DNA of 64,000 bases from Lepidonotus clava (GCA_936440205.1 OW387133.1:51858374-51922373), one strand, 5' to 3'. Positions 12,101-27,100 are shown, counted from the first letter of the stretch. Program-made: numbers and translations. The notes: generated by a model from the letters alone, not told the origin.

Positions 12101-15100
12101 TTTCACAGTAGTTCATAGTGCCCAGGACAAAACAAGTTCAGACTGTTTACCCCAAATAAACCGTTGCCTTTGACAAAGGAGCCTCCAGATCTATAAGTGG
12201 CGTGGAATATGTTTCTGATGGGTAATATTTCACCAACAATGCCAATCGATGGGTTATTTCACCCACTGCACTTTCAGAACCTTTCAGAAAAATACGTGAT
12301 GAAACTCATGTGGACATCTGAACTTGGTCACTCCATTCTAATCAACCCTATTTTCTTACCAAAAGGTCGAAAGTTTGTCCTTAATGTAAGACATTCAGAA
12401 AAACACATTACATATTAATGCACATGTCTAGACGTATAATAATATTATACCCAAAGCAGCTGCCCCCCACCGCCCAATCAGTTCTAGGTTCATGTACAGT
12501 GACCGGGCCTATACAAACACAAGCCCTACTCCAGGCGCTCACAGACGGAGAGGTGCGGCGGTACAACAGGTGCATGTGGGGGGCTCTGTTCAGGGGCCTG
12601 CCTCGGTCACACGCTGTTGGCCCTGGAGCAATAGGGGAGGGTTTCACCCGAGTCAGCATAATTATTAAGCCGAGGTGCACCCAAGAACGGGTTGGTTGAA
12701 TAAATAGCCTTATAAAACCACGGCTGTTGGCATCTTGCTGCCCTGGCCACATTCAATTTCCGGCTTGAAACATGGTTGTAACACTAGTTGCAAAGGTGAC
12801 AAAGTAGGACTTGTTGACGCTCAGTAATCTCCATAATTCTTCATTTCCTTGATTATGTAACTTATACAAGGCCAGCGTGTCCTTGAATTCTCTTATTCGC
12901 CTGTACTTTGCTTGGATTATAATATTCGTTGAATAATAAAACGTCAACTATTTAATTCTAATAACTTTTTCCGAGGTAGTAAAGCCACCCTTCGCTATCT
13001 AACATGTTTTTTTTCTATCAGGCTATCGTTCTTCTCGTATAATGTTACGCCTCTGGAGCCAGTGCTCATTTAAAAAAAAAGTGATTAAAAAACAAAAGAA
13101 CAATAAAGCCAAAGAAATGGGCTCCTTGTCGAGGCAATCTTCGGGTAGTTAAAGAGGTTGTGTCTGCCACTACCTTTTAATTGACATTTCCATCGTGATT
13201 CGGTCGCTTTTTAAGTCTCTTGTTACCTTGTTCTTTGCATAATTCATATAATGAAAAGCCAGCGTCTTTCATTGCAACAGAATTGGGACAAGTAATGTAA
13301 GCCTCTCGAAAGCTGCACCTAAAACGGGAAATAATCTTTTCAGTAAACATTCGTTTATGAACCTTTGAAATGAAATAGATTACAGAATTACACTTATCAA
13401 ATGACAATAAGCGACTTCGGCACTAATCTTCAGTTGAGCTCCTAAATAACTGGGTTTCAAATCACCCGTAGATCACATAGAAAAGAAATGAAAGATTATT
13501 ATTGAAATATCGTGCTTTTTCGATCGTAAAGGTATATGATAAATGTAATGCGCAACTGAATTGCCTTAGACATTTCTTTCATTATTAGGGCCGGTGAGCC
13601 AGTTAGACGTTTGAGTCGGTTCTGGTCTTTTGAATCTGGCGCGCTCGCCGCCCTTTAGGACATAGACTTGGGTGAAGAGTACTTAGAGTCACTTTGTTGA
13701 AAGGACCCCCCGGAGCGCATAGTGTTTTTCTTACCATATTTTGGCGATCGATTCTGGGCTTAAATCCAAGCATTTGGGCTTATTTGGGCTTATATTAATA
13801 TCAATTGGCATCTCTAGAACAAGCAGGAATAGTTAAAATCGTCCAAATTGCGCCAAATTAGACATATTAACGCAAAATAAAAGTCGGTTACATCGGCGGT
13901 ACTCGGGTATCTTCGGCATTCTCCGTGACCCGCTTTCAATCGGGGAGGAAGGGATCTGGGTCAATCTATGAATATTCAACAAATTTGCATGCCTATTTCA
14001 CCATGAAATCGGTCATTGTTACGGGTCAAATATATATACAGAGGTAGATTTGGATACATAGATGATCAAGTCAAGATCCAGAAATGAAACGATTGCGAAA
14101 TAACGCGTCTAAACGCGTAAATGCATCGCGCTATTTTTTTTTGGTAATCCTTCGGCCTCCGCCCGGCCGCCTCACCCTGTCACTGTCAGACCGCCGGGCG
14201 CAGTCGTCCCGAGCGGACCGTTGCAGGGGAGGCTCTCTCTTTCTAGCCTGGATTACCGCGGTATCTGATGCTTTCAATATATATATTTTGGACGAATGGA
14301 CACCCTTAAACGCATACAACGCATTGACAATTCATGCGGGAACCATGCGTTCGTATCGAAGGGGAAACATTGGATCGATCGGACACGTGGAGGCACTGTC
14401 ACTGTCACACCACCTGAGAGCGTGCTGGCGGTTGGACGTTCCGGGGGAAGGCTCCTCTCTCCAGCCTGGATTATAGCATTATCTGATGCTTTCAATATAT
14501 ATCAATGGAATCTATGTGGACCTGTGGACGCATACTAACGCATGAAGTGGCCTGAAACATGCGTTCATATCGAAGGGAACACATTGGATCGATCGGACAG
14601 GAGGAGGCACTGTCAGACCGCGTCAACCCTTCGCCGGGTTCTCTCCCCGCACGCCTGCATCGATTCATTGAAATCAGAAAAGCAGGATGACATTAAACGC
14701 ATCAATTGTGGAGGATATACGCATTGAAACGCATTGAGGACTCGGAGGAGGCACTGTCACTGTCAGACCCATCATGGCGCCGTCAACCCTTCGCCGGGTT
14801 CTCTCCCCATCACGCCTGCACCGATACATTGAACTCAGGAAACCAGGATGACATTGGACTAAACCCAATAATTGTGGAGGATTTAAGCATTCGGAAGCAT
14901 TCAGTTATACAGGTAGGTACATATGATATATCTTTTCCAGCAGTTCAAATGATAGGCCTAGACAAGCTGCTGGACTCAGCCTCTCGGGCATTCGACACTG
15001 GCAATCTGAAAAATAATTATTTTAGGCCTTATTACCCCTACCAAAATGAAAGTGATGTAGATATCTATGTTCCCATATATCTCAGGGTCCTATATATCAT

Positions 15101-18100
15101 AATATAGATTGATATTTTAGCCCTGGAAACGCTTGCAATAATATTTTACAGATGGTATGAAAAAATGACTGGACTCAGATAGGCCTAAGCCCCCTCCGAC
15201 ACTGTCAATGTATTATGGCGGCTCCGAAAGCAATTATTTATGATCAAAAGATTAAATTATTTGTTGAATTGTCACTATAGTGTCATTTTTTCTTACCTAC
15301 CATCAAAATATTCAATCTGAACTTTAATATGTCTAGGCCTAAGTCACTGTCAGTGTCTGAATCATTCCCATTCAATGTTAAAACATAGGCGTCACACTGT
15401 CAATAAGTTCTCTGGTGCTGTCAGTGTCAGTGTCGAACACAGATTTTAGATTTAAATGATTCAAAGATTAAATTATTTGTGAAATTGTCACTATAGTGTC
15501 ATTTTTCCAGACCTACCATCAAAATATCTGAATCATTAATATCTCAATATCTAGGCCTAAGCCCTCTCCATTAGATCTTGGGATACACCGGCCCCTAAGT
15601 GCCTACAGCACTTATAACTTGATCAATTAAATCAATGGCGCTTTTGATCTAGTTGTTCAATAAGGCGTGCTTCCTGAGTGCACATATTTCCATTTTGCGA
15701 TATATGTACAGTCCATTAAATACAAAAAAAGCCTTCTCTTTCACATTGAGTTCCGGTTCGTTTGTAAATAAGCCATATTTGTGTAGCGAACTTGGCCTCT
15801 TTTCAAAACTCTATTTTCTACTATTGATATAAAACGATAAAACAAAGCATGTATATACATGTATGTGCTCTTTATTTGCGACCGAGAGTATGAGGAAATA
15901 TTACATAAGGTAGAAGGTGCGATAATTGGTTGTCAAGCTTGACTCTTTTCTGACCGATCTTAACTTAAATACTCACACCCCAGCCTTTGAGGCCCAGCGA
16001 GGACTATTATGTCAACTGGCCAATCTATACTGTTTGGTCTAGAGCAAAGTCTTTCAACGACTGAGCTCATGTGACAATGGCTCACCCACGTACCATTCAG
16101 GTATTCTGGACTCTTTCCAAAAGGACCTTCTGTAATCAATACATGTTGTTGATTGATCTCATGACACTTTAACATGTGTTTTGGACCCTGTGATTGCAAT
16201 AACCATGCTGTCTTTTTGATACGGTTGATATTCATTAAGTCAGAATAATTCCCAGAAAAAGTTTATTTGCCTTTAATACGTACAAAGTGGTCGTAGCGGA
16301 AGGTATCTCTGTAAATAACAATTGCTCTTCTAAGTGCGGTTGTTCCCAAAAATGTAACTTTCACTGATGAAAAATTATAAGATCTTTGTTGAAACCCAGA
16401 TTCTTTTTAAATGAGCAGGGGGGTAAAATAAAGAACACCCTTCAGGGAGTATTTGAGAAATGACATCTTAGGGCATCTTGGGAAATACAGAAAGAAACAT
16501 CGTATATTGTCAAAACCCTTCATGGTAAATGATAAAAAAACAACAATTGATAAACAAAATATTTCCCCTTCGAATTATTTACGCAGGCCTATCACCTATC
16601 CAGTCGTGCTATCCGTTGCCTTGACTGCAATTACAAACACTGCAGCCGATTAGATTTTATAATCATTTTTATGGTAGTTTATCAGAGATGTCATTTTTCC
16701 TACCTTCTCTTCAGATTTCCTACTTCATGGTGATTTTAGATTACACATACGATTTTTCCTACATTGCTTTAATGTCTCTTTTAGTATAGTTTTGTTTTAA
16801 GTTAGGCGACTAAAATGCATAAAATGTGTCAGAAATCTTTTACTAAGGGTGTTGTCCTCCTAGCTGCCCCTAGAAAAAAAGTAGGGAAAGCATTTCCTCC
16901 CTTTCCTACTTTTTCAGCAGTCGGGAGTGGCATCTCTGAATATATGCGTTATATGCCATAGTTACAAAAATCTTCAACATTTCTATATTTCCAGGTCTAT
17001 TCTTCATCATCCCGTGTATGGATAACTTCGTCAAGATGGACCTCAGGACTGTCTCATTCGACGTTCCTCCTCAGGAAGTAAGTCTCTATTCATACATCCC
17101 TCCGCTTATAGAGTTCATTTACAAGGCATTTTATTGAAAGCTTAGTAGTTATTCTGCTACCTTCCTGCTTCAGCAAACACTCAGCCGACGAGTAGGAGCG
17201 GAGCATAGTTTTAATTCTGTTGCTTTGCTGCTGCCGCGGTATAAAAGCACTGCCGGCGCATCCCCTTGTATGCACAAGACTCTCATATAACTGTCGCTGC
17301 GTTCAGAATATGTATTTTTGCTCGGCCTTTCTCGAGCCCTCTCCGGGCTGCTCGTTCACGTAGCTGAGGGGCTCGTGTCGGGTTTCTGGCATTGTTCGTG
17401 AGCAGCTCCTCCCTGGGCCGGCAATCAGCTACAGCTACAGGCTGGCGGTTTCCATGCTTTGATTACGCCTGGGGAGACTAAAAAACTAAATTCGCGGGAA
17501 ACAATCGATTAGAGGCTGCATTACGTAGATGCAAAGACAATCACTGGCTTTTTGCTGGGATAATATCGAAACAAAATTGCCAATCGCGCTGTTTCATAGA
17601 AAAAGTTAATACTCAAATTCAGCATGCAATCACTGGCTAAAATAAAGATAATTTAAAAAAAAAAAAAGCAATAGATTGGTCATTCTTCCAGGCTCTCTGG
17701 TCACAGTGTTCATCCTCCATTGTAGTACCTAATTCAGAGAGTTCTTTTCAAATCGTCTTCATAAAATAATAGTTTTGCCCAATTCTCCCTACCACAGATA
17801 GCTGATTTACAGTATTTTAGGCACCTGCAGGCTAATTTTGAGCAATTATGTCGACAAAAACACATAGAAAACAATGGAAATTGTATGAAAATTTGCTATA
17901 AATCAATTTGTAATGAACAAATTTTCAAACCATCTCAAAAACTAATGCACATAGACAAATAGCAAATGAAAATATAATTGATATTATTTACCGGTTCTAT
18001 GCGTGATTATTAAATTTGCTAGAATAGGAATAACAAGTAACAAGTGATTAAGTTTGGACATAGATAAATATGGGAAATATTTATTTAATCCTCCTATTAC

Positions 18101-21100
18101 AACAAGCTAAAATTTAAAATTAGACGAAGTGAGCAGGTCGGTGGTGTGGGAGCAACTGAAAATCAACGGTTACGCTCCGAGTTTATATAGTGACCTGTCA
18201 ACGGATCCGCGTAACCACGGAGATGGAAGAGGTTACGTCACCGCCTGCTCCCGGAAATAACAATTTTGAGGTCTCGGAACCCAAAATATTACATTTACCG
18301 GTTCTATGCGTGATTATTAAATTTGCTAGAATAGGAATAACAAGTAACAAGTGATTAAGTTTGGACATAGATAAATATGGGAAATATTTATTTAATCCCA
18401 AAACCTCCAAACTAATCACCTAACGTAGTGAATAAATTTTTTGTTGTTTTGCCTTCTCACTTACTGAAGGTTTAATATATTTGTAAATACAATCAGAGGT
18501 CCAATTGCCTCGCTCCTTAATAAAAGTTATAGGAGCACCTGTGTTATATAAAAAGGTAGTACCACCCCTCCTTAGTGAATGGGTAGAAAAATTACCTTTA
18601 ATTTTAGACTTACTTACAAGCCTTTTAAATAACATATTAAACTCTGAATAGTTCAGATAACACACATTTTTTGTTGAGAAAAGAGGTGAACTCCCCTTCT
18701 CTGGGTGGGTCTTATACAAGAACTCCAACCAATACACTGGACACAATGCCTTATTACTACCCCTGTTTACTGGGATAGTGTGAACTACATCTTTAGTAGT
18801 TTTTGATGATGTTACCTTGACGACCATGCCCCATTTATAAAATTTTACATGCTCTCGCAACAACAAGTGAGAAGATTTTACAGCATGGCCCACTCTCAAA
18901 AGTGTGTTAAACAAGAAGATAATTACTATCCAGACTAACAGCCATTTCTCTGTATCAATTTTAACCTTCCTATACATTGACTCTAAATGTAAGGTTGTAA
19001 TTGGATCCTTGATGTCCAATTTTACATTCTCAGTATTTTTTATACCCTTTATTGTCATTTTTAAGTGCTTATTAGACCAATCCGGAACAGGATGGCCTTT
19101 GACATTATGAAAGAAAATAACCGCCTGATAATAGTTAATAATTGAAGAGGATTTCATCTTTGATGAGAGAAAAGTTACATACTGGCAGGCTTGCCCTGAA
19201 TTAATTTTATAAATAGGCCAATTAAATTTTTTACAGACCTTCTTGTAGCAAGCCCACTGTTTCCTCCTCAATTTTAAAGTGTTACTCGACACGGCGGCTT
19301 TCCTCAGCACTTTTGCCCTCATTTTTAAGGCCTCTTTCTCTGCAAAATTTAAAAATTTTGTTAATGCAACACAAATTAGAACCCTCAAGACATTTTCTGG
19401 CCTCTCCCTCAGATTTTATATACAAAATTCTAGACAAGGTGTCAGCCACAAGGTTATTTTTTGTGTTGATGTAGTGGGGAACCAGGCGAATTTGATATAT
19501 TTTGCATATCCAAAATAATTCCCTTAACCATGACATACAAGTTGGGTTTGAACTCACCCCTTTTTTTACCATATAGAATACTTGAGTATTATCAGTAAAA
19601 ATGTTTACACTGTGGCCTCTTAAGTCATCCACCCATGACTTTACCCCAACGAGAATAGGCCATAATTCTAACTCATTAATATTGCCCTTATCATAAATGT
19701 CACTAGTTGGGGGACCCATTATATGGGAACACTCTGACTTTTCTAAGTTAATTTGATCATCCCATGACCCTGCGATCCAGTCTTGGCCCCTGTATACGGC
19801 ATAGCCCTTGAGAGAAGAGTCTGATACTAAGGGAAGTGGATATTCTTTATAAATTATTTTTCTCCGACCATTGAAATTTTCGCAGAAATTTCTCCACCAC
19901 CTCAGGTCATCTCTAGCAGCCTGACCAATTTTTACTGTCTTTAAATTATTATTCAAGAGGACTTTGTACAGGTTAAATATTCTTCTGCAATAGACATTTC
20001 CCCCTGAAACTACATGGGCGCAATGCGACAACAACCCTCCCAGGCTTTCCAATTCCTTTTTTGCAATGGTGGTTTTTGTTGAATATTTATCTAAGAGACA
20101 TTTAAGCTTTTCTAGCTTATCCTCTGGTAATCTAAGTTCCATCTCTATAGAATCAATATCTAAGCCCAGATATCTACAGACCTGAGATGGAGGGGTAACC
20201 TTACCCCATGAAATATAAAAACCCAAGTACCTTAGGGTACTTATTACTAAACTCTGGGCCCTTTCTGCTTCTTCATAGGACGCTGCCACGACAATGAAAT
20301 CATCTAAATAATTTACGACTTGTAAATTGTAAATATCTGTTAAAATGCCATAAACAAACTCTGATATCTGGTTAAAATACATCGGACCCAGTCTTAAACC
20401 AAAGGCTAGCCTCTGATCTTCAATATATACCTCTTGGCCGTCTATTTCCCATCTAAGGCCCATATATTTTCTATGGTCTGGAAAAATGGGTACTGCTCGA
20501 TAAGCTGACTTTATATCCACTACGCTCATGTAGTCCCCCTCTTGCAACATTGCAAGTACATTTTCCACACTTTTATATTGGAATTCTTCTATTATATCAT
20601 CACAAAAATTATTAATTGATATGTCTCTAGGCATACTACAATCAGTTATTGGCCTAACACCTCCATCGGGTTTAGGTACTGCCCCTAAACTATGTATGCA
20701 GTCTGGCTTTCCTTTCACTATTTTTAGATAGCCCTCTGACAATTCTTTATGGATTATTTTGTCCATTTTATCAAAATTTGAACTCCCATACACCGATTTG
20801 TAGTTATTGCAGTCGTAGATTAACTTGGTTTTTACAGCGTTGTCATCTATAATTTTAAACCCATCGGTTATTGAGTTAACCATGTCCCTGTATTTTCTTT
20901 TACATTCTACAGAACCCAAAGACAACATATATTGAAAACGACATGGTTTAAGTTGGGCTAATGCGTTTCCGATAAAGAATTCGCACCGGCAGATGCCTTG
21001 CGCGCATTCCTCATGAACTCGCACTAATATACCAGAGTCAGATCTGACAGAAAAAATTATTTTTTCCGAATAATTCTCGTAAACCAACTTTTCCAGCGAA

Positions 21101-24100
21101 TTCCCAAATAAATCGCATACCGGCTTGTCCGGCGTGATCTCGTCTACACGAATATCACTATTGTAACTATGGATTTTAGCGAAATCCTTACCTTTTTCGC
21201 GAAAAGGACTATTGCAAACTGAATTTTCTTGCGCCTCCTCCGCATGTGTACTTTCCGCCCCGTTAACCGTGACGTCACCGCTTTCTGTACCGGTATTTTC
21301 GGGGCAAACTAGGTCAGGCGGACTACAACATGCGTTTGCTGAGGCGCATTCTGAGGCGTTAACACCCGCATAATTATCAAACTCCCGATTCACATTCTTT
21401 TTTATACCATCAAGATCACATAGGATTACCGTATCGGGACTACGGTGATGTACTTTCACCGTAGGAGTGAAAAAACTACGGTCATGAAAGCCTGGACACG
21501 ACTGGCTTGCTAACCCCCGGGGCGTGACGTCATCGCTTTCAGATAAGTTCCCTGCGTTACGCAGTTCATTATCAACGACAACCTGCAAGCCAGATTTAGT
21601 TTCCCCCTCCTATTTCTGATCCTTTTTCGGACCGTTACGGTAGCAATCCTTCTTTGAATGCCCTGCCTTTTCACAAATGATGCACAAATGGGACATGTTG
21701 CACTTTCCCTGGCAGCCTTGGTCGGAGTTAAATCTAAAGCAGATTTTTTCGCCTCCGCCTGTACTGGCGTTACGACGATTCTTGTTTTCCCTGAAGGAAG
21801 ACTTGCTGGCACTAGCTTTGAAAGTATTCTCGAAGCTAAAATGAGAAAATATTTCCTCCTGATCCACAACACTAAACTGTGTTACGCCTAGCCTATTGGC
21901 CCTCTCCCTCACCGCTTTGTCGTATTTGTTAAAAGTATCAAACGTGTACATTTTCTTTGTCGCCTTCTCAGTTAATACTTTTAGGTGTTTTACAACTGGC
22001 GAAGGGTCAGCTTTTTCAACAATTAGTTTTTCTACAGTTTTAACCCCCAGTAGTAAAATGTCCTCTACGCATTTAGGCTCATCGCCCTTCGCAAAATATT
22101 TTTTCTGTGCAAATTTCTTTGTGGACTTTTTACCTTCTCCAGGCGCTGCGCTATTGGACGAAGAGGACGAGGACCTGCCGCTTGAGGAACTTGAGGAGCT
22201 TGAACTACGTAACGGGGCCTTCTTCTTCGCCTGCCGTCTCTTCTGCCGTCTTGGCTTGACGTCTTCCCACTCTGAAGAGGATATCTCGTCCGATGACGGT
22301 GGAGCTGTCTTGCCAGCCGTCTTGACTTCAGTCTTTCCCGTCGCAGCCCTCACGAGGATCTCGATATTCTCCGACATCCTCGTAACGGTCTTCTCCAACT
22401 TGCCGATCCGCGCTCCTTGTTCGGCAAACATCTTCTCTCCCTTTTGACGTATCGAGGACACATCATGGGCTGTACCCTGCTGCTCCTTGAATTGCACACC
22501 CGTAGCTAATGCAACCTTGCATTTTTTACCCGTCGGAGCGGCGTGACGCAATTTGCAAGTTCTGCAAAAATTGAACCCCGCCATCTCCTAAATTGATCGG
22601 AACTACGTACCAAATCCTCGTAACTGTCCTCTCACAAGGTAAGCAGAAAACTTTTCTACTCGTAACCGCTATTCCCCAGCCGGTTTAAAACCTTAGACGA
22701 AGTGAGCAGGTCGGTGGTGTGGGAGCAACTGAAAATCAACGGTTACGCTCCGAGTTTATATAGTGACCTGTCAACGGATCCGCGTAACCACGGAGATGGA
22801 AGAGGTTACGTCACCGCCTGCTCCCGGAAATAACAATTTTGAGGTCTCGGAACCCAAAATATTACGATTTCCATATTTTTTACTACAATATGTATATTAT
22901 GATTATTGAAAATTTCTATACTTAAGCCTCATAGTGTTGTCAACATATTTCCCAGCATGCACCCTGTTTAGGGCTAGTCTGGAGGTAAACCACAGGGAAA
23001 ATGCTATCTGTGGTAGGGAGAATTAAAATGCCACAGTTTTCATCCTTATGGAATGCAATAATAAAAGACATTGCAAAGCTCACGATGGAGGGTAAATGTG
23101 TGCACGCTTAGTAACCATATTTGAACGCTAAAATAAGTGTTGAAATATGAAAATCGGAGGAACGTATCGCTTTTTCTTATGGAGCTAAACAAATGATAAT
23201 GTATACCTTGGAATTATAGAACATTCCCAAACAACATAATTATTCACAATATAGTTAAGGAAAACAATAATTCCTGCTATTGTGTATTTTCATAATACTT
23301 GTTTGTTGAAGCGAAGACATGACGAAGAGAAAGATTTGCACATTCGGGTAATGCTAATTATAACGGATTCCCCATCTCGTTATTCCAAAGGGAATATGAT
23401 TCCTCACCTTCGCCTTTTTTATGATTTTAAGGGAAGGATCCGATTATTCAAGGACTCATTGGGAACAATGAATAACTGTGATGGATTACTGAAGTTTTTC
23501 CTCCGTGAAATATAAGTCCATTAAAGCTATAATTAATCATGGACGTTTTATCTGGGAGTCCATTGCACGACGGCGAAATGTGGACAAAAGGTCGCAGAGA
23601 AAGTATATATGTATATGTAAAAAGTATACCAATGGGGAGATTAGAACAAATTTCATGTTCCTGTTTTGTCATAAAGCCTCCTTATCTTACCTCAAATACT
23701 ATGGGTGTCCCTTCTCGATATATCATATAGATGAGTTGCCTTTGTAATAAATGTGTCAATGTTAATACTCGGCTACATACTACCTAATGGAATATCAAGT
23801 CCCTCATAGACCATCTTTATCGCTAGCCAGCTAGATCTATCTAGCCTCATACACAAACATATCTTCTTTTTCTTGTTTTCTGTTCATTATCTATTTTAGT
23901 GTCTAAAGTTGTTAGTTTACCCACATCTTGTTACCTTTTCAAAAAATATGTGTGCAGACATCATTATTATTGTACCTTTCACAAAAAAGATACCCTATAG
24001 TTTTATAGAAGACGAAGTCAAACAGAATAATTAATATACAATTATCAAAATATAAGAATCGACATAGAAACGGCATTAAAATTTTTGTGATCCATTTCAC

Positions 24101-27100
24101 ATCCAATACAATTATTACCGGGCACATACAAAGACAATGAGCTAATTTTACAGGTGCCTCTCATTCACATCTCTTTTTTGTTAGACATTACGAATTTCTC
24201 TTATTTTATTAGCCCTCTCAAATTGATCGCCATGTTTACACACTAGAGTCATAGCGTACTTCTTCCCATCCAGCCAAGACTAATAACCTGTTTTTCCCCC
24301 TTCAGATCCTGACAAAAGACTCAGTGACAGTGGCAGTGGATGCTGTTGTCTATTACCGCATTAATAACCCCTTCATCTCAGTGGTGAATGTGGAGAATGC
24401 GTCCCATTCCACACGCCTGCTAGCCCAGACCACCCTGAGGAACATCCTTGGTACCAAGACCCTGAGTGAGATTCTCTCCGAGAGGGAAACAATCAGCAAC
24501 ATGATGCAGGTAAGATATAACAAAACAACTTTTTATTAAAATGTGCTGACGCCGTGTCACTACATAGTTAATTTAGCCACATGTCTCAAAAGCAAAGTTA
24601 GGGCTAAGAGTGTAACTCTTCCTGAAAGGTGCTCAGTTAGAGACAGGCGGCGGAGACTGGGTATTCTTAAGGAGTTTCAGCGGACTGGCGGGTAGAGAGA
24701 CGAGGAGCGTTGGACTGGCAATGGCCAACGAGAGCTCAGTGGCATATAGCATTGTTTGGACTCTGATAAACCATAGAACTGTACTACGTATAGTTCTATT
24801 GATAAACTGTATCCTTCATGTGAATGTTCTCTCATCTCTTGATGGAGAACTACGTCTTGAGATGGCCTGCTGTCCATATGGAGAGAAGACTTCGATTGAG
24901 ACTAGCTGATATAGATGCATAATAACAGGAAATATAATGCTTAAATACTCCCCTACGATTAACAGTAAAGGGGCCTTCCATTTAGTACGTATGCACATTT
25001 TCAAAAATGTAATACCCCTCCACCCCCTCTGGGCAAGAATACGCATTGGTTTTGTACTAAAATGTATGCACATTTTCAAAAGTCTCAGATCCCCCCTCCC
25101 CCCTCGATGAGTACATACCTAATGGAAGGCCCCAAAGTTAAACACCATAGTTCAGAAAGATGGTACATACAGGTGTTTTGTATGGTACAGGTGTTTACTA
25201 CAGGTGTCTACCTAATTCAGCAGTGCACTCTTACCTGTGTTAGTAAGGTCAGGTGCCTCTGCTTTTGTCCTCCTCTCCATTACCTGAGCCTGAGGCTATA
25301 TAATACATCTAATTAACAAGTCCGACAGATAGGTACTTGAAGGACGGTGGGCTGAGTTGGAGACTAAAAGAGAGATGGATGAAAGAGGGTGAAATTATTT
25401 TACCAGTGAAGCTTTCATTTAAGAAGCTAATGATACCTGCTGGTTGCTTGTTTGTTTATTTTTAAGAATCTTTGTTGTTGTTTTGAAAAGGCAATTTTGT
25501 TTGTTTAATTAGAAACCAGTACAGCTAGCATCATAGAGCATGTCCTTCTCCCTCAATTCACAGTTGGCCAATTTCCATATAACAAAGGAAACAGTTGTAC
25601 TTTTATTTTCATACCTTCTCTACAGAATCTCGTAGTTGTGCATCATGAGTGAAATTTGTAACTTCCAGCATAAATAGTCATCTTTGGCAATTGATTATAA
25701 CAAAACTGTTTTGTTCTATTGACGAGCTCCATTGACTTTAATATATTGAACAAATCTCCAGTTAGAGCTAGTGTCTTTAGTTATAACCAGGTGACTGATT
25801 AGACTTCTAGTATCTTTCTTTTTTGCTGCGTAATTTCTCAGAGAAACCTCGTGAGACAGATATCAAACACCACCAGGCCCAAAAAGCCCCATCCATCACT
25901 TCTCCATTAGAGTGGTCCTCTGTAATCTTAAATTACCGAGCTGTCCGTGTAATCAGGCACCTAATTGGTCTATTGATCCAGACAGACGCTGGCATTTCCC
26001 AAAAGGGATAGGTCCAGCAGGGTTTTAGGCTGGTTGGACATCTGAGACGTAGCCAACAGACGGGGACAGGCTGACCCCTGACCCGGCAGTGGGACATTCA
26101 GGGCCCCGTCTACAGCCGGACGTGCCTTGGTGCGGTCCAGTAAAAGACTGTCTTGGCTGGGGTTCGCGCCGGGTAGGGGCATTTAGGTAGGAGTGAGTAA
26201 TGGATGCGCTTCTGGCATGTGAGAAAGCCGTTAGCATGACCCATTATCTGGTCCTGACAGCCGGGGACGCCAGCCTCACTCCGCTCCGGCGCGCCAAAAC
26301 CCCGATTCATCAATTCAATTGCAATCGCAAAGTGGCTTCCTCGGTGGCTTCGCCTCTGGCTTCTCTATAGGCCTCTCTGCTTTATCCCAGACCTCCGTCT
26401 CAGAAACACAGCCAGGAGTGGCTCCAATGAAACAGAACTAAAAACAGGATTTGTTTATTAATCTTTGCAGGCAACCGGTTTCTAGCTACAATCATATTAC
26501 CGGGTGGCAAAAACATAAAATGGAGCGACCAGATTCTTGATTCTGTAGCATTTCCCCTATCCGGCCATATTCTACTTAGTGGTTTGAGTCAGTCGCCTCA
26601 CACTGCGGCGCCATCCGTCTCTGGCGTCCCATCTCAATCCTATCAGGCTGCGGGCTATTTCCAGCTCTATGCACCATTGAGTCCTACTTGAGAGTGGGGG
26701 AGTGGTGCCCGTTCCCCGGCGGGCCCTGACTCGACATCCGGCAGCTACAGCTCTAAAAGGCCAACACCTTCTTCCACACGGTCCGCACGCACTGCCACAG
26801 TCTCCCTTCCACTTAAACCTATTAAAGCCATTATCCCTAAAACGTGTGGCACCTGAAAAGTATTTAGGGACTGCTGAGCTTCAGTTCTAATACGAACTAC
26901 CTTAATAATGAAGGCAAAGTGAAAGAATTGGCCTCTTTTATAGGTATGGGACTGCAGGGAGTTGTTGATATCAGAAAAACGCCATTGGCACACACAAAAT
27001 ACGAGTGCCTACATTTAAGTCCACAAAGTTTTGATTTATGTATGATACTAAGAGGCAAGTGTGTACGCTCAACTGCAGCCCCATCTACTGTAATCTAATG

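Larger units (their letters stand above)
17986..22865 (-). mobile_element. tyrosine-recombinase retroelement (DIRS order, Ngaro/PAT type), looks whole
   Basis: A ~4.9 kb element on the minus strand in gene A intron 4, antisense to the host gene. It has three long open frames in order gag-like, RT-RNase H and tyrosine recombinase. Its ends carry split direct repeats in the order A1 (22865-22693), coding region, B1 (18398-18293), A2 (18292-18120), B2 (18091-17986). This arrangement is characteristic of Ngaro and PAT elements and differs from the inverted repeats of DIRS1. No methyltransferase frame was seen, which favours Ngaro-like over DIRS1-like. A1 and A2 look identical over 173 bp and B1 and B2 over about 106 bp, so the insertion is young. 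There is no LTR or integrase. No obvious target duplication is present, as expected for recombinase-mediated insertion. Confidence 0.92.
17781..23024. mobile_element. older inverted-repeat element (MITE-like) interrupted by the retroelement
   Basis: A 22-bp sequence starting aattctccctacc at 17781-17802 recurs as its exact reverse complement at 23003-23024. Without the retroelement the pair would bound about 364 bp of AT-rich sequence, the size of a MITE. No clear target duplication or coding sequence. The simplest reading is a short TIR element into which the retroelement later inserted. Confidence 0.6.

Noticed and set aside
21510-21872. 120-codon frame overlapping the retroelement gag and RT frames
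   Set aside because: Out-of-frame shadow of the gag-like frame without motifs.
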